From Tepidimonas aquatica (lineage in GTDB: Bacteria > Pseudomonadota > Gammaproteobacteria > Burkholderiales > Burkholderiaceae_C), in contig NZ_VJNA01000010.1 of NCBI RefSeq assembly GCF_007556585.1, positions 23,421 to 87,420 on the forward strand: a stretch of DNA of 64,000 nucleotides, in the 5' to 3' direction. The notes under the pieces were generated by a model. The model ran no database searches, was not told the origin of the DNA, and saw only the letters and a list, made by a program, of their open reading frames with translations. How positions within the stretch are numbered: the first letter of the stretch is position 1; each line of letters starts with the position of its first letter. Both the position numbers and the translations under genes were made by a program. Shown here in pieces: positions 41,214-52,310 of this stretch.

Positions 41214-42497
41214 ATGGCACTGATCGTTCACAAATACGGCGGAACCAGCATGGGCTCCACGGAGCGCATCCGCAACGTGGCCAAGCGGGTCGCCAAATGG
41301 GTGCGCGCCGGCCACCAAATGGTCGTCGTGCCCAGCGCCATGAGCGGCGAGACCAACCGTCTGCTCGGCCTGGCCAAGGAAGTCGCCCCTGAAAAGCCCG
41401 GCCCCGCGTACTACCGCGAGCTCGACCAACTCGCCGCCACCGGTGAGCAGGTCTCGGTGGGTCTGCTGGCCATCGCGCTGCAGGCCGAAGGCATCGACGC
41501 CGTCTCGTACTGCGGCTGGCAGGTGCCGATCCGCACCAACAGCGCGTTCACCAAAGCCCGCATCGAATCGATCGACGACCAGCGCATCCGCGCCGACTTG
41601 GCCGCCGGCAAAGTCGTCATCATCACCGGCTTTCAGGGCGTGGACGCCCACGGCAACGTCACCACGCTGGGGCGTGGAGGGTCCGACACCTCCGCCGTGG
41701 CGGTGGCCGCCGCGATCAAGGCCGACGAGTGCCTGATCTACACCGACGTCGACGGCGTCTACACCACCGACCCGCGCGTCGTGCCCGAAGCGCGCCGCCT
41801 GCAGCGCATCAGCTTCGAGGAGATGCTGGAAATGGCCAGCATGGGCTCCAAGGTGCTGCAAATCCGCTCCGTGGAGTTCGCTGGCAAATACCGTGTCCCG
41901 ATGCGCGTGCTGTCCAGCTTCACCCCATGGGACATCCCCATCGAGGAAGAAGCCCACAGCGGCACCCTGATCACCTTTGAGGAAGGTCAATCCATGGAAC
42001 AAGCCGTCGTCTCCGGCATCGCCTTCAACCGTGACGAAGCCAAGGTCTCGGTGCTGGGCGTGCCTGACAAACCCGGCATCGCCGCGCAAATCCTGGGTGC
42101 GGTGGCCGACGCCAACATCGACGTCGACGTCATCATCCAAAACGTCGGCAAAGACGGGCGCACCGACTTCAGCTTCACCGTGCATCGCAACGACCTGGCG
42201 CGCGCGCTGGACGTGCTGCGCACCCAGGTGGTGCCGGCGCTGGGCGCCAGCGACGTCGTCGGCGACGCGCGCATCTGCAAAGTCAGCGTCGTTGGCATCG
42301 GCATGCGCAGCCACGTCGGCGTGGCCAGCCGCATGTTCCGCTGCCTGGCGGCCGAGGGCATCAACATCCAGATGATCTCCACTTCCGAGATCAAGATCTC
42401 GGTCGTCATCGACGAGAAGTACATGGAGCTGGCCGTGCGTGCGCTGCACCGCGAGTTCGACCTCGACCAGCCCGAAGATACCCTGCAAGGCGCGTAA
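41214..42497 (+). CDS. lysC: Aspartate kinase
   Basis: A 427-residue monofunctional enzyme for the first step toward lysine, threonine and methionine. IVHKYGGTSMGS opens the kinase domain, FQGVDAHGNVTTLGRGGSDTSAVA binds aspartate/ATP, and the C-terminal half holds two ACT domains (VSVLGVPDKPGIAAQIL and VSVVGIGMRSHVGVASRMF). The ACT domains make feedback inhibition by Lys and/or Thr likely. The frame opens at 41175, but homology begins at the ATG at 41214. It is followed by tRNA-Ser. Confidence 0.97.
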   Translation: MALIVHKYGGTSMGSTERIRNVAKRVAKWVRAGHQMVVVPSAMSGETNRLLGLAKEVAPEKPGPAYYRELDQLAATGEQVSVGLLAIALQAEGIDAVSYCGWQVPIRTNSAFTKARIESIDDQRIRADLAAGKVVIITGFQGVDAHGNVTTLGRGGSDTSAVAVAAAIKADECLIYTDVDGVYTTDPRVVPEARRLQRISFEEMLEMASMGSKVLQIRSVEFAGKYRVPMRVLSSFTPWDIPIEEEAHSGTLITFEEGQSMEQAVVSGIAFNRDEAKVSVLGVPDKPGIAAQILGAVADANIDVDVIIQNVGKDGRTDFSFTVHRNDLARALDVLRTQVVPALGASDVVGDARICKVSVVGIGMRSHVGVASRMFRCLAAEGINIQMISTSEIKISVVIDEKYMELAVRALHREFDLDQPEDTLQGA

Positions 42498-42538
42498 ATT
42501 TTTGCCCCCCGAGCCGCCCAACGGCCCGCAACTTCGGG

Positions 42539-42544
42539 CATAAT
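42539..42544 (+). promoter_or_regulatory. -10 box for tRNA-Ser
   Basis: CATAAT lies 11 bp before the first base of tRNA-Ser(GCT), the usual distance from a -10 to the start of a stable RNA. No strong -35 was recognised. Confidence 0.5.
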
Positions 42545-42555
42545 GGCGGTTATTC

Positions 42556-42649
42556 GGAGTGATGACCGAGAGGCCGAAGGTGCTCCCCTGCTAAGGGAGT
42601 ATACGGGCTAAAACCCGTATCGAGGGTTCGAATCCCTCTCACTCCGCCA
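42556..42649 (+). tRNA. tRNA-Ser (GCT)
   Basis: A 94-nt class II tRNA with a long variable arm (ATACGGG/CCCGTAT region). The acceptor GGAGTGA pairs with TCACTCC at 42639-42645. The anticodon GCT is at 42590-42592 in the loop CTGCTAA, and CCA is encoded. It stands alone between lysC and the Bug gene. Confidence 0.97.
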
Positions 42650-42653
42650 GCCC

Positions 42654-42687
42654 AACCCCGCCCGCTGTCACGTGCGCGGGGTTTTGT
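42654..42687 (+). terminator. Rho-independent terminator after tRNA-Ser
   Basis: AACCCCG (42654-42660) pairs with CGGGGTT (42677-42683), running into TTTTG. It begins 5 bases after the encoded CCA. Confidence 0.75.
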
Positions 42688-42753
42688 CGTTGTGGGCGCT
42701 ATCATCGTGCCCCACGTGTGGGTTGGTACACCAATGTCGAGGAGACACGATCG

Positions 42754-43746
42754 ATGAACGCTGACAAGGCATGGACGCGGCGCGGCCTTGTGTTGGGGAT
42801 GGTGGGTGGTGCGCTGTCACCGTGGGTCATGGCGCAGGGCGGGGGTAGCGCCGCATGGCCGCAGCGCCCCCTGCGGTTGGTGGTTGGCTTCCCACCGGGG
42901 TCGTCGCCCGACACCACAGCGCGTACCCTGGCCGAGCCGCTGGCCGCGCGCCTGGGGCAACCGGTGGTGGTGGACAACCGGCCCGGCGCCGCTGGCAACA
43001 TCGCCGCCGATACGGTAGCCCGTGCCACCGATGGGCACACGCTGGGGCTGATGATCAACGGCAACCTGACCGTGGCCAAGCTGCTCAACCCCGCCACACC
43101 GTACGACCCGCACACCGACTTGGTGCCGGTGAGTTTGCTCGTCAAAGCTCCGTTGGTGCTGTGTGCAGGTCCCCAGGTGCAGGCGCGTGGCGCGGCGGTG
43201 TGGGCGGCGGCGCAGCAGGCTGGCGACCGCTGGAACTACGGCTCGCCCGGCGTCGGCACGCTGGCGCATTTGGGCATGGAAATGCTGCAAGCCCGTGCCG
43301 GCTGGCGCGCGGTGCACGTACCATTCCCCGGCAACCCGCAGGTCATCCAGGCCATGTTGCGCGGTGAGGTGCACCTGGCCTTGTTGCCACCCGGGTTGGC
43401 CCTGCAGCAGGCCGAGGCAGGCAAGCTGCAGGCGGTGGCAGTGACCAGTGGTGGGCGCAGCCCGCTGGCGCCGAACGTGCCGGCGCTGGCCGAGTTGGGC
43501 ATGGCGGACACCGAACTCGAGGTTTGGAACGCGGTGGCGGCACCACGCAGTTTGCCCACAGCGCATGTGCTGAAGGTGGCCAACGCGCTGGTCGACGTGG
43601 TGCGCCAGCCCGACGTCCGCGCCAAGCTGTTTCAGCAGGGTTGGCAGGTCGTTGGCACCAACCCGGAAGGCTTGGCGCGCCGCATCGCCAACGACACCGC
43701 CCGTATGCGCGCGGTGATCGAACGCCGGAACCTGCGTGTGGGGTAA
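42754..43746 (+). CDS. Bug-family tripartite tricarboxylate-type solute-binding protein
   Basis: A 330-residue periplasmic binding protein of the TctC/Bug family. The export signal contains twin arginines (TRRGLVLGMVGGAL) and ends near MAQG, which suggests Tat export. PLRLVVGFPPGSSPDTTAR and VVVDNRPGAAGNIAADTVA are diagnostic. Bug proteins bind carboxylates and related molecules. The ligand cannot be told from sequence. The ATG at 42754 is supported by GAGGAGA. It is the first gene of a run with tctB, tctA and an asparaginase. Confidence 0.93.
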   Translation: MNADKAWTRRGLVLGMVGGALSPWVMAQGGGSAAWPQRPLRLVVGFPPGSSPDTTARTLAEPLAARLGQPVVVDNRPGAAGNIAADTVARATDGHTLGLMINGNLTVAKLLNPATPYDPHTDLVPVSLLVKAPLVLCAGPQVQARGAAVWAAAQQAGDRWNYGSPGVGTLAHLGMEMLQARAGWRAVHVPFPGNPQVIQAMLRGEVHLALLPPGLALQQAEAGKLQAVAVTSGGRSPLAPNVPALAELGMADTELEVWNAVAAPRSLPTAHVLKVANALVDVVRQPDVRAKLFQQGWQVVGTNPEGLARRIANDTARMRAVIERRNLRVG

Positions 43747-43750
43747 GTGG

Positions 43751-44197
43751 ATGAAGCGTGACGTGCGCGATGTGCTGGGCGGCGCCCTGATGGTGGCCGT
43801 GGGCGCGGGGGCGGCGCTGTACGCGCAGCAGCACTACGAGCTGGGCGAGCTGCGCAACATGGGGCCGGGGTTTTTCCCGGTGGCGCTGGGTTGGTTGCTG
43901 GCGGGGTTGGGGGCGCTGGTGGCGGTGCCTGCCCTGCTGCGCGGCGGTGAGCCGATCGTGCTGGCCAGGCGTGCAGCGGCGGCGGTGCTGGGCGCGCTGA
44001 TGGTCTTTGGGCTGTTGCTCAAGCCGGCGGGGCTGGTGCTGGCCACGGTGGCGGCGGTGTTGCTGGCCTCGCTGGCCGATGCCCGCTACCGCTGGCGCAC
44101 GCGGCTGCTGACGGCGCTGGTCATTGCCGCGCTGGCGTGGCTGATCTTCATTGCCGGGCTCGGCATGGTGCTGCCCACCTGGCCCTGGAGCGCGTGA
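43751..44197 (+). CDS. tctB: Tripartite tricarboxylate transporter small subunit TctB
   Basis: A 148-residue membrane protein with about four hydrophobic segments. GALMVAVGAGAALYAQQHYELGE and NMGPGFFPVALGWLL are typical of TctB. It is the small membrane subunit partnering TctA in sodium-driven uptake. It is 4 bp from the binding-protein stop, with tctA 2 bp downstream. Confidence 0.92.
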   Translation: MKRDVRDVLGGALMVAVGAGAALYAQQHYELGELRNMGPGFFPVALGWLLAGLGALVAVPALLRGGEPIVLARRAAAAVLGALMVFGLLLKPAGLVLATVAAVLLASLADARYRWRTRLLTALVIAALAWLIFIAGLGMVLPTWPWSA

Positions 44198-44199
44198 CG

Positions 44200-45708
44200 A
44201 TGGACGTTGTGCAAGGGTTGCTTCACGGGCTGCAGCAGGCCACGCAGCCGATGATGTTGCTGTACTGCTTCATCGGCGTGTTCATCGGCACGCTCATCGG
44301 GGTGCTGCCGGGCATCGGTGCGATGGCCACCATCTCGCTGCTGCTGCCGGTCACTTACCATATCCCGCCGGCGGCGGCCATCATCATGCTGGCCGGCGTG
44401 TACTACGGGGCGCAGTATGGGGGCTCCACCGCGTCGATCCTGCTGAACCTGCCAGGCACGCCGTCGTCGGCCGTGACCTGCTTGGACGGCTATCAAATGG
44501 CCAAGCAGGGGCGCGCAGGGGTGGCGCTGTTCATGACGACGGTCGCCTCGTTCGTCGGCTCGATGCTGGGCGTGGCAATCTTGGCGGGCTTCGCGCCGGC
44601 CATTGCCGAGGTGGGGCTCAAGTTCGGCCCGGCGGAATACTTTGCCATGATGGCGTTGGGGCTGCTGGCGGCCTCGACGCTGGCGTCGGGCTCGCCGATC
44701 AAGGGCCTGGCGATGGTGGTGCTGGGGCTGCTGCTGGGCACCGTCGGTACCGACGTCAACTCGGGCGTGGCGCGCTTTTATTTCGATGTGCCGGAGCTGA
44801 TGGACGGCATCAACATCGTGGCGCTGGCCATGGGGCTGTTTGGTATTGCCGAGGTGGTGGGCTCGGTCAACCAGCCGCGCGATGGGCATGTCACCAACCC
44901 CATCCGGCTGCGCGACATGTTGCCCACGGCCGAGGACTGGCGCCGTTCGTGGCTGCCGATGCTGCGCGGCACTGGCATTGGGTCGTTTTTTGGTGCGCTG
45001 CCGGGCACCGGGGCCTCGATTGCCTCGTTCATGTCCTACGCGGTGGAAAAGCGTTTGGCCAAAGACCCTGGCCGCTTTGGTCGCGGGGCCATCGAAGGCG
45101 TGGCGGCGCCGGAGGCGGCCAACAACGCCGCGGCGCAAACGGCGTTCGTGCCGACGCTGTCGCTGGGCATTCCGGGCGACGCGGTGATGGCGCTGATGTT
45201 GGGCGCGCTGATCATCCACGGCATCCAGCCCGGGCCGCTGCTGATGAGCGACCAGCCCGACCTGTTCTGGGGGCTGATCGTCAGCTTCGCCATCGGCAAC
45301 GTGCTGCTGGTCATTCTCAACCTGCCGCTGGTGGGTATGTGGGTGGCGATCCTGCGCATTCCGTACCACGTGCTGTACCCGGCGATCCTGGTGTTCATTG
45401 CGCTGGGCACTTACAGCGTCAACAACAACGTCTTTGACATTTACATGGTGGCGGCCATCGGGGCGGTGGGCTACCTGCTGGCGGTGCTGCGGTTTGAGGC
45501 CGCACCGCTGATGCTGGGCTTTGTGCTGGGGCCGCTGATGGAGGAAAACCTGCGCCGCGCGCTGCTGCTGTCGCGGGGGAATGCGGCCATCTTTATCGAG
45601 CGGCCGATCAGCGCGGCGTTCCTGGGGGCAGGGGCAGCGTTGTTTGTGTGGAGCGTGTGGGGCATGGTGCGTCGCGCGTTGCGCGAGCACGAGCGCGCCG
45701 GGAGCTGA
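44200..45708 (+). CDS. tctA: Tripartite tricarboxylate transporter large subunit TctA
   Basis: A 502-residue membrane protein with about twelve segments. GVLPGIGAMATISLLLP and YYGAQYGGSTASILLNLPG are the conserved TctA motifs; LPGTGASIASFMSYAVEK forms the second repeat. It forms the main permease channel. The ATG at 44200 is 2 bp after the tctB stop. A GTG at 44194 would overlap tctB by 4 nt. It is followed by asparaginase, 4 bp away. Confidence 0.95.
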   Translation: MDVVQGLLHGLQQATQPMMLLYCFIGVFIGTLIGVLPGIGAMATISLLLPVTYHIPPAAAIIMLAGVYYGAQYGGSTASILLNLPGTPSSAVTCLDGYQMAKQGRAGVALFMTTVASFVGSMLGVAILAGFAPAIAEVGLKFGPAEYFAMMALGLLAASTLASGSPIKGLAMVVLGLLLGTVGTDVNSGVARFYFDVPELMDGINIVALAMGLFGIAEVVGSVNQPRDGHVTNPIRLRDMLPTAEDWRRSWLPMLRGTGIGSFFGALPGTGASIASFMSYAVEKRLAKDPGRFGRGAIEGVAAPEAANNAAAQTAFVPTLSLGIPGDAVMALMLGALIIHGIQPGPLLMSDQPDLFWGLIVSFAIGNVLLVILNLPLVGMWVAILRIPYHVLYPAILVFIALGTYSVNNNVFDIYMVAAIGAVGYLLAVLRFEAAPLMLGFVLGPLMEENLRRALLLSRGNAAIFIERPISAAFLGAGAALFVWSVWGMVRRALREHERAGS

Positions 45709-45712
45709 CCGC

Positions 45713-47460
<1,748 letters not shown>

Positions 47461-47549
47461 TCAGGCCGGGTGCGCTGGCCGCCAGCGCGCAAGAATAGCA
47501 TGCGCTGCCCGACACAGGCTTACAGCGGCCGCCATACCTGCCGGGGTTG

Positions 47550-48344
47550 TCAGCGCGCGGCGTGCCGCACCGCCCACAAGGCACGCACGCGGGCCAGGTC
47601 GTCGGGAGTGTCCACCCCCGGGCCAGGGGCTTCAGGTGTGATGTGCACCGCGATGCGCTGGCCGTGCCACAGCACACGCAACTGCTCCAGGGACTCGCAC
47701 TGCTCCAGCGGCGCCGGCGGCAGGGTGGGAAACGCGCGCAAAAACCCGGCCCGGTACGCGTACAGCCCGATGTGGCGCAGCGGCCGCAGCCCGACGGGCC
47801 AGCCGGACAGGTCCAGCGTGGCGTCGTGGCGTGGGGCATCGCGCCACCACGGGATGGGGGCGCGGCTGAACAGCAGCGCCGTGTCGCGCGCGTCCAGCAC
47901 GACCTTGACCACGTTGGGGTTGAACAGCTCGGTCGCGTCGGCCAGTGGATGCGCGGCGGTGGCCATCACGCAGTCGGGGCGCGCGTGCAAGCGCTGCGCC
48001 ACCGCCTGCAGCAGCGCGGGGTCGATGAGCGGCTCGTCGCCTTGGACGTTGACGACGATGGCGTCGTCGGGCAGGCCCAGCCGCGCAACCGCTTCGGCCA
48101 GCCGGTCGCTGCCGCTGGGGTGGACGGGGCGCGTCAGCAGTGCATCGACGCCGGCGCGCGTGCAGGCGTCGACGATGGCCTGGTCGTCGGTGGCGACGGT
48201 GCAGCTCAGCGCCCCGCTGGCGCGGGCGCGCTCGGCCACGCGCACCACCATCGGGGCGCCGCCGATGTCGGCCAGTGGCTTGTCGGGCAGGCGGGTGGAG
48301 GCACGCCGCGCCGGGATCAAGACGTGAAACGGCGGCGGTGTCAT
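47550..48344 (-). CDS. kdsB: 3-deoxy-manno-octulosonate cytidylyltransferase
   Basis: A 264-residue enzyme making CMP-Kdo for the lipopolysaccharide inner core. [20 protein letters not shown] is the nucleotide-binding start. [16 protein letters not shown] and [15 protein letters not shown] are typical. The ATG at 48344 overlaps the stop of the Trm112-like gene (ATGA). It follows lpxK by one gene, in keeping with lipid A and Kdo synthesis. Confidence 0.96.
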   Translation of the reverse strand: MTPPPFHVLIPARRASTRLPDKPLADIGGAPMVVRVAERARASGALSCTVATDDQAIVDACTRAGVDALLTRPVHPSGSDRLAEAVARLGLPDDAIVVNVQGDEPLIDPALLQAVAQRLHARPDCVMATAAHPLADATELFNPNVVKVVLDARDTALLFSRAPIPWWRDAPRHDATLDLSGWPVGLRPLRHIGLYAYRAGFLRAFPTLPPAPLEQCESLEQLRVLWHGQRIAVHITPEAPGPGVDTPDDLARVRALWAVRHAAR

Positions 48345-48562
48345 GCGCTGGCGGCGGGCGGCGTGGCGCGCGGCGGGGCCAAGCGGTCCAGTTCCGCCTC
48401 GTCCAGCGCGCGCGCTTCGTTTTCCAGCAAGATGGGGATGCCGTCGCGAATGGGGTAGGCCAGGCGTGCGCCGCGCGAGACGAGCTCGCCAGTTTCGCGC
48501 GCGTACACCAGCGGCCCCTTCGTCACGGGGCACACCAGCAGCTCGAGCAGCTTGGGGTCCAT
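48341..48562 (-). CDS. Trm112-like protein (UPF0434)
   Basis: A 73-residue protein starting [20 protein letters not shown], with [17 protein letters not shown]. This is the bacterial YcaR/Trm112 family, also found beside lpxK and kdsB in E. coli. The zinc-ribbon cysteines are reduced to one (VCPV). Biochemical role unknown. In-frame ATGs at 48571 and 48574 give alternatives; 48574 would overlap the lpxK stop (ATGA). Confidence 0.9.
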   Translation of the reverse strand: MDPKLLELLVCPVTKGPLVYARETGELVSRGARLAYPIRDGIPILLENEARALDEAELDRLAPPRATPPAASA

Positions 48563-48570
48563 GCCCGGCA

Positions 48571-49641
48571 TCATAGCGCGCGCGGGGCGGTTTGGTGGGC
48601 CGAGGCCAGCCACGCGTCCAGCGCCTTGAACCAGGTGGGCGACGGGGTCACCTCCAGCGGCACGGCCCACAGGGTCACGCCTGGCGGCAGGTCGGCGGGG
48701 CGCAGCTTGACGGCGTCTTTTTCCGTGCACAGCCACTGCCGTGGGCCGCCGGCGGCCAGCGCAGCGTGCAAGGCGGCACGGATCGTTTGCGCGGGCGCGT
48801 GGTCGGCCAGCGGCAAGGTGGTCGCCAGCGGCACGCCGTGCGCGCGCAACGCCTCAAAAAACGCCGTGGGGCGGGCAATGCCCGCCAGCGCCCCGACGGC
48901 TTGGCCCGCGCCGCGCCAGTGCACCAGCGGCCGGCGCGTGCCATCCAGCGCCACCGCCGTGGGTGCCAGCCGCCGTTGGGCGGCAAATTCGGGGTAGGGG
49001 TGCGCTGCCGGGGGCCGGGTGGGCGGCTCGGTGCGCAGCACCCACACGGTGGGCGCTGGCGCGCGGCGCAGCGGCCACGGTTCGCGCAGCGGGCCGGCGG
49101 GCAGCAACCAGCCGTTGCCGACGTCGCGCGCGTCAAACACCACCACCGCCGCATCGGCCGCCAGGCGCCAGTGCTGCAAGCCATCGTCGGCCACGACGAT
49201 GTCCACCTCGGGGTGGCGCTGCAGCAGCCGCTGTACGGCGGCCGTGCGGTCACGCCCCACGGCCACCGGCACGCCGGTGGCACGCGCCAGCAGCACCGGC
49301 TCGTCACCGCAGCACGCCGGGTCGGGGTCGTCGGCCACCAGCCGCACCCGCGCGTCACTGGCAGGGGCGCCGTAGCCGCGCGCCACGATGCCGGGCCGCC
49401 GGCCGCGCTGGCGCAGGTGTTGCACCAGCGTCGCGGTGGTTGGCGTTTTGCCGGCGCCGCCAACGATAACGTTACCGACCACCAGCACCGGCACCGGCGC
49501 GCGCCACGGCTGGCGCCAGCCCCGCCGCCAGACCCAGCGCCGTACCGCCAGCAACGCACCGTAGACGCTGGCCAGCGGGACCAGGCAGGCCGACGCGGCC
49601 GTGCGGCGCTGCCACACCGATGTCGGGGCGATGGCCGTCAT
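48571..49641 (-). CDS. lpxK: Tetraacyldisaccharide 4'-kinase
   Basis: A 356-residue membrane-associated kinase that phosphorylates the lipid A precursor at the 4' position. An N-terminal hydrophobic helix region precedes the P-loop [27 protein letters not shown] and TEKDAVKL are family motifs. The ATG at 49641 shares one base with the exbD stop. A GTG at 49644 would give a 4-nt overlap. Confidence 0.95.
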   Translation of the reverse strand: MTAIAPTSVWQRRTAASACLVPLASVYGALLAVRRWVWRRGWRQPWRAPVPVLVVGNVIVGGAGKTPTTATLVQHLRQRGRRPGIVARGYGAPASDARVRLVADDPDPACCGDEPVLLARATGVPVAVGRDRTAAVQRLLQRHPEVDIVVADDGLQHWRLAADAAVVVFDARDVGNGWLLPAGPLREPWPLRRAPAPTVWVLRTEPPTRPPAAHPYPEFAAQRRLAPTAVALDGTRRPLVHWRGAGQAVGALAGIARPTAFFEALRAHGVPLATTLPLADHAPAQTIRAALHAALAAGGPRQWLCTEKDAVKLRPADLPPGVTLWAVPLEVTPSPTWFKALDAWLASAHQTAPRAL

Positions 49642-50057
49642 CACGGCCCACTGCGCTGGGTGGCAAACGTGATCTGCACCAAGCCGGCCTGCCGCGCCGC
49701 GTCCAGCACGTCCACCACGGCCTGGTGGGCGGCGGCGGCGTCGGCCTGGATGACCAGCAGCGGCTCGGGCGTTGCCTCGGCCGCGTGCCGCAGCGCCGCC
49801 ACCAGGGCAGCCACGCTGCGCTCGGGCAGCACGACGTCTTGCACCGCCACGCGCCCGTCGGCGGCCACGGCGACGGTGATTTCGCGGCGCACTTGTGGGG
49901 GCGGCTCGGCATCGGCCTGCGGCAGGTTGACCTGCAGCGCCGTCGCCTGGCTGAAGGTGGTGGTCAGCATCAAAAAGATGAGGATCACCAGCAGCACGTC
50001 GATGAACGGGATCAGGTTGATCTCCGGCTCGTCGCGCTCCCCGTGGCGAAAGTTCAT
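49641..50057 (-). CDS. exbD: ExbD/TolR-type energy-transducing protein
   Basis: A 138-residue protein with one N-terminal membrane helix. EINLIPFIDVLLVILIFLML carries the conserved Asp of the proton channel. A periplasmic domain follows. It pairs with the adjacent ExbB to form the proton-driven motor. No tonB or tol gene is in the window, so the client is unknown. It lies 31 bp after exbB. Confidence 0.92.
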   Translation of the reverse strand: MNFRHGERDEPEINLIPFIDVLLVILIFLMLTTTFSQATALQVNLPQADAEPPPQVRREITVAVAADGRVAVQDVVLPERSVAALVAALRHAAEATPEPLLVIQADAAAAHQAVVDVLDAARQAGLVQITFATQRSGP

Positions 50058-50088
50058 CGTTGCACTCCCGGTGTGCCAGCAGCGTGGT

Positions 50089-50724
50089 TCAGCGGTGCAG
50101 CGTCAGCAGGTGGTGCACGAAGCGCTCGGCGGCCAGCTCCAGCTCCAGCAGCAGCGCGTCGGCGCGCGCACGGTACAGGCGCCAAAAAATCAGCGCCGGC
50201 ACCGCGATGATGAGACCAAACGCGGTGTTGTACAGCGCCACCGAGATGCCGTGCGCCAGTTGCGCCGGGTTGCCGCCGCCGGGCAGCAGCCCGCCGGGGC
50301 CGGCCTGCGAGCCAAAAATTTCGATCATGCCGATGACCGTGCCCAGCAGCCCCAGCAACGGCGCGGCCGAGGCCACCGTGGCCAGCGCGCCCAGGTAACG
50401 TTGCAAGCGGGCCGCGGCGCGGCGGCCGGCACCTTCCAGCGCGGCGCGCAGCTCCGCTTCGGTGGCTCGCGGGTTGTCGTGCAGCGCCAGCAGGCCCGCG
50501 GCCAGCACCTTGCCCAGCAGCGAATGCTGGGCAAGCTGCCCAATGACATCGGCCGGTGGCACACCATGACGCGATGCGGTGATCGCCTCATCCAGCAAGC
50601 CCGCGGGGGCAACGCGCGCGCGCCGCAGGCTCCAGGCACGTTCCAGGATCAGCGCCAGCCCGACAACCGAGCACGCGATCAAAAAACCGATGGGCCAGCC
50701 GGCAGCTTGTATGATTGATAGCAA
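50089..50724 (-). CDS. exbB: ExbB/MotA/TolQ-family proton channel protein
   Basis: A 211-residue protein with three membrane segments. LSIIQAAGWPIGFLIACSVVG opens the first. AAPLLGLLGTVIGMIEIF and ISVALYNTAFGLIIAVPALIF form the conserved MotA/ExbB core. The proposed start is TTG at 50724, because a perfect AGGAGG lies 6 bases upstream and the usual ExbB N-terminus begins there. The ATG further upstream would add an atypical basic leader. Confidence 0.9.
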   Translation of the reverse strand: MLSIIQAAGWPIGFLIACSVVGLALILERAWSLRRARVAPAGLLDEAITASRHGVPPADVIGQLAQHSLLGKVLAAGLLALHDNPRATEAELRAALEGAGRRAAARLQRYLGALATVASAAPLLGLLGTVIGMIEIFGSQAGPGGLLPGGGNPAQLAHGISVALYNTAFGLIIAVPALIFWRLYRARADALLLELELAAERFVHHLLTLHR

Positions 50725-50730
50725 CGCTAT

Positions 50731-50736
50731 CCTCCT
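50731..50736 (-). promoter_or_regulatory. Shine-Dalgarno deciding the exbB TTG start
   Basis: On the minus strand AGGAGG is followed after 6 bases by TTG CTA TCA ATC, the usual beginning of ExbB in relatives. No ATG occurs at that place. Confidence 0.7.
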
Positions 50737-50840
50737 CTCAACGCGCAGGGGGTAACGGTGGTGGCGCATTATCACCGACGCCAGCCCGCGTGGGCCTTGG
50801 CCAGACCACGACACCGTACAAACCCGCTAGGAACCCAACC

Positions 50841-52220
50841 ATGCTGCCACCCAACCCGACGGATCACGTCGACGCGCCGGTGTGGGCGGTCGGCGCGCTG
50901 GTGGCCGCGCTGGCCGACGCGCTGCGGGCGCGCTTCAACCCCGTCCAGGTCGAAGGGGAGGTGGCCGGCTGCACGCAAGCCAGCAGCGGGCACGTGTACT
51001 TCACGCTCAAAGACGAGCAGGGCCAACTGCGCTGCGCGCTGTTTCGGCGCGTGGCGCAGGCCAGCGCCGTGACGCTGCGCGACGGTTTGCGCGTGCGCCT
51101 GCTGGGGCGGCTCGACGTGTACGCGCCGCGCGGGGATTTGCAGTTGATCGTTGAGCGGGTGCAGCTGGCCGGGCAGGGGGCGTTGTACGAGCAGTTCATG
51201 CGCCTGAAGGCCGCGCTGGCCGCCGAGGGGCTGTTCGACGCCGCGCGCAAGCGAGCGCTGCCACCGTACCCGGAAAGCCTGGGCGTCGTCACCTCGCTGG
51301 ACGCGGCCGCCTTGCGCGACGTGGCCACCACGCTGGCGCGCCGTGCGCCGCACCTGCCGGTGCGCGTGTACCCGGCCGCGGTGCAGGGGCCCCAGGCGCC
51401 GGCGCAGCTGTGTGCGGCGCTGCAGCGCGCCTACGACGACTTCGCCGCCTGCGGTGCCCCGCAGGTGCTGCTGCTGGTGCGTGGCGGCGGGTCGCTGGAG
51501 GACCTGTGGGCGTTCAACGACCCCGATCTGGTGCGCACCATCGTGCGCGCGCCGATGCCGGTGGTGTGCGGGGTGGGGCATGAAACCGACGTGACGCTGG
51601 CCGATTTTGCCGCCGACGTGCGCGCGCCGACGCCCACCGCGGCGGCCGAGCTGTGCGCGCCGGCGCGTGCCGACCTGCTGCAACGCTGCACGCAGCAGCG
51701 TCAACGCCTGCGTGACGCGGTGCGCCGTCAGCTCGACACCCAGGCCCAGCGGGTGGACCGTCTGGTGCTGCGCATCGGGCGGCCATCGCAGCGGCTGGCG
51801 CAGCAGCGCCAGTGGCTGCAGGCGCTGCAGCACCGCGCACAGCGTGCCGTGCAGCGCACGCTGCAGGATCAGCGCGAGCGTTTGCGCACCGCGACGGCGC
51901 GGCTGCCCGCGTCGCCGGCGATGCGCCTGGCGGTGGCGCGCCAGCAGTGGCTGGCGCAGCAGCAGCGCCTGCCGCGTGCCGTGGAGGCGCTGCTGCAACG
52001 ACACGCCCAGCGGCTGCAGCGCTGGCAAGCGCAACTGGCGCTGCTGGACCCGCAGCGGGTGTTGCAGCGGGGCTACGCGTTGGTCACCGGGCCGGATGGA
52101 CATGTGCTGCTCGACGCCGCCCACGCCCCACCTGGGGCGCGGGTGCGCGTACGGCTGGCGCGGGGTGCGCTGGCGGCGCGGGTGGAGCAGCACGTGGATG
52201 GCGCTGCCGACACGCCCTGA
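50841..52220 (+). CDS. xseA: Exodeoxyribonuclease VII large subunit
   Basis: A 459-residue subunit (E. coli 456) of the single-strand DNA exonuclease ExoVII. The N-terminal OB-fold contains VEGEVAGCTQASSGHVYFTLKD. The catalytic region has VTSLDAAALRDV and LLVRGGGSLEDLWAFND, then GVGHETDVTLADFAADVRAPTPTAAAE. A long coiled-coil C-terminus follows. The small subunit xseB is not adjacent. Divergent from exbB; the ATG at 50841 fits family starts. Confidence 0.95.
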   Translation: MLPPNPTDHVDAPVWAVGALVAALADALRARFNPVQVEGEVAGCTQASSGHVYFTLKDEQGQLRCALFRRVAQASAVTLRDGLRVRLLGRLDVYAPRGDLQLIVERVQLAGQGALYEQFMRLKAALAAEGLFDAARKRALPPYPESLGVVTSLDAAALRDVATTLARRAPHLPVRVYPAAVQGPQAPAQLCAALQRAYDDFAACGAPQVLLLVRGGGSLEDLWAFNDPDLVRTIVRAPMPVVCGVGHETDVTLADFAADVRAPTPTAAAELCAPARADLLQRCTQQRQRLRDAVRRQLDTQAQRVDRLVLRIGRPSQRLAQQRQWLQALQHRAQRAVQRTLQDQRERLRTATARLPASPAMRLAVARQQWLAQQQRLPRAVEALLQRHAQRLQRWQAQLALLDPQRVLQRGYALVTGPDGHVLLDAAHAPPGARVRVRLARGALAARVEQHVDGAADTP

Positions 52221-52259
52221 GCGTGGCCCCACCGGGTGCGTGGACTCGCCGGTCTTGCC

Positions 52260-52265
52260 TACAAT
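52260..52265 (+). promoter_or_regulatory. Candidate -10 box for sodB
   Basis: TACAAT lies 45 bp before the sodB ATG in the short gap after xseA. No clear -35 and no recognisable Fur site were seen. Confidence 0.4.
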
Positions 52266-52310
52266 GTTCGCCTGTTACCCTTTCGCAACCGTCACGAGTG
52301 AGGAACGACC

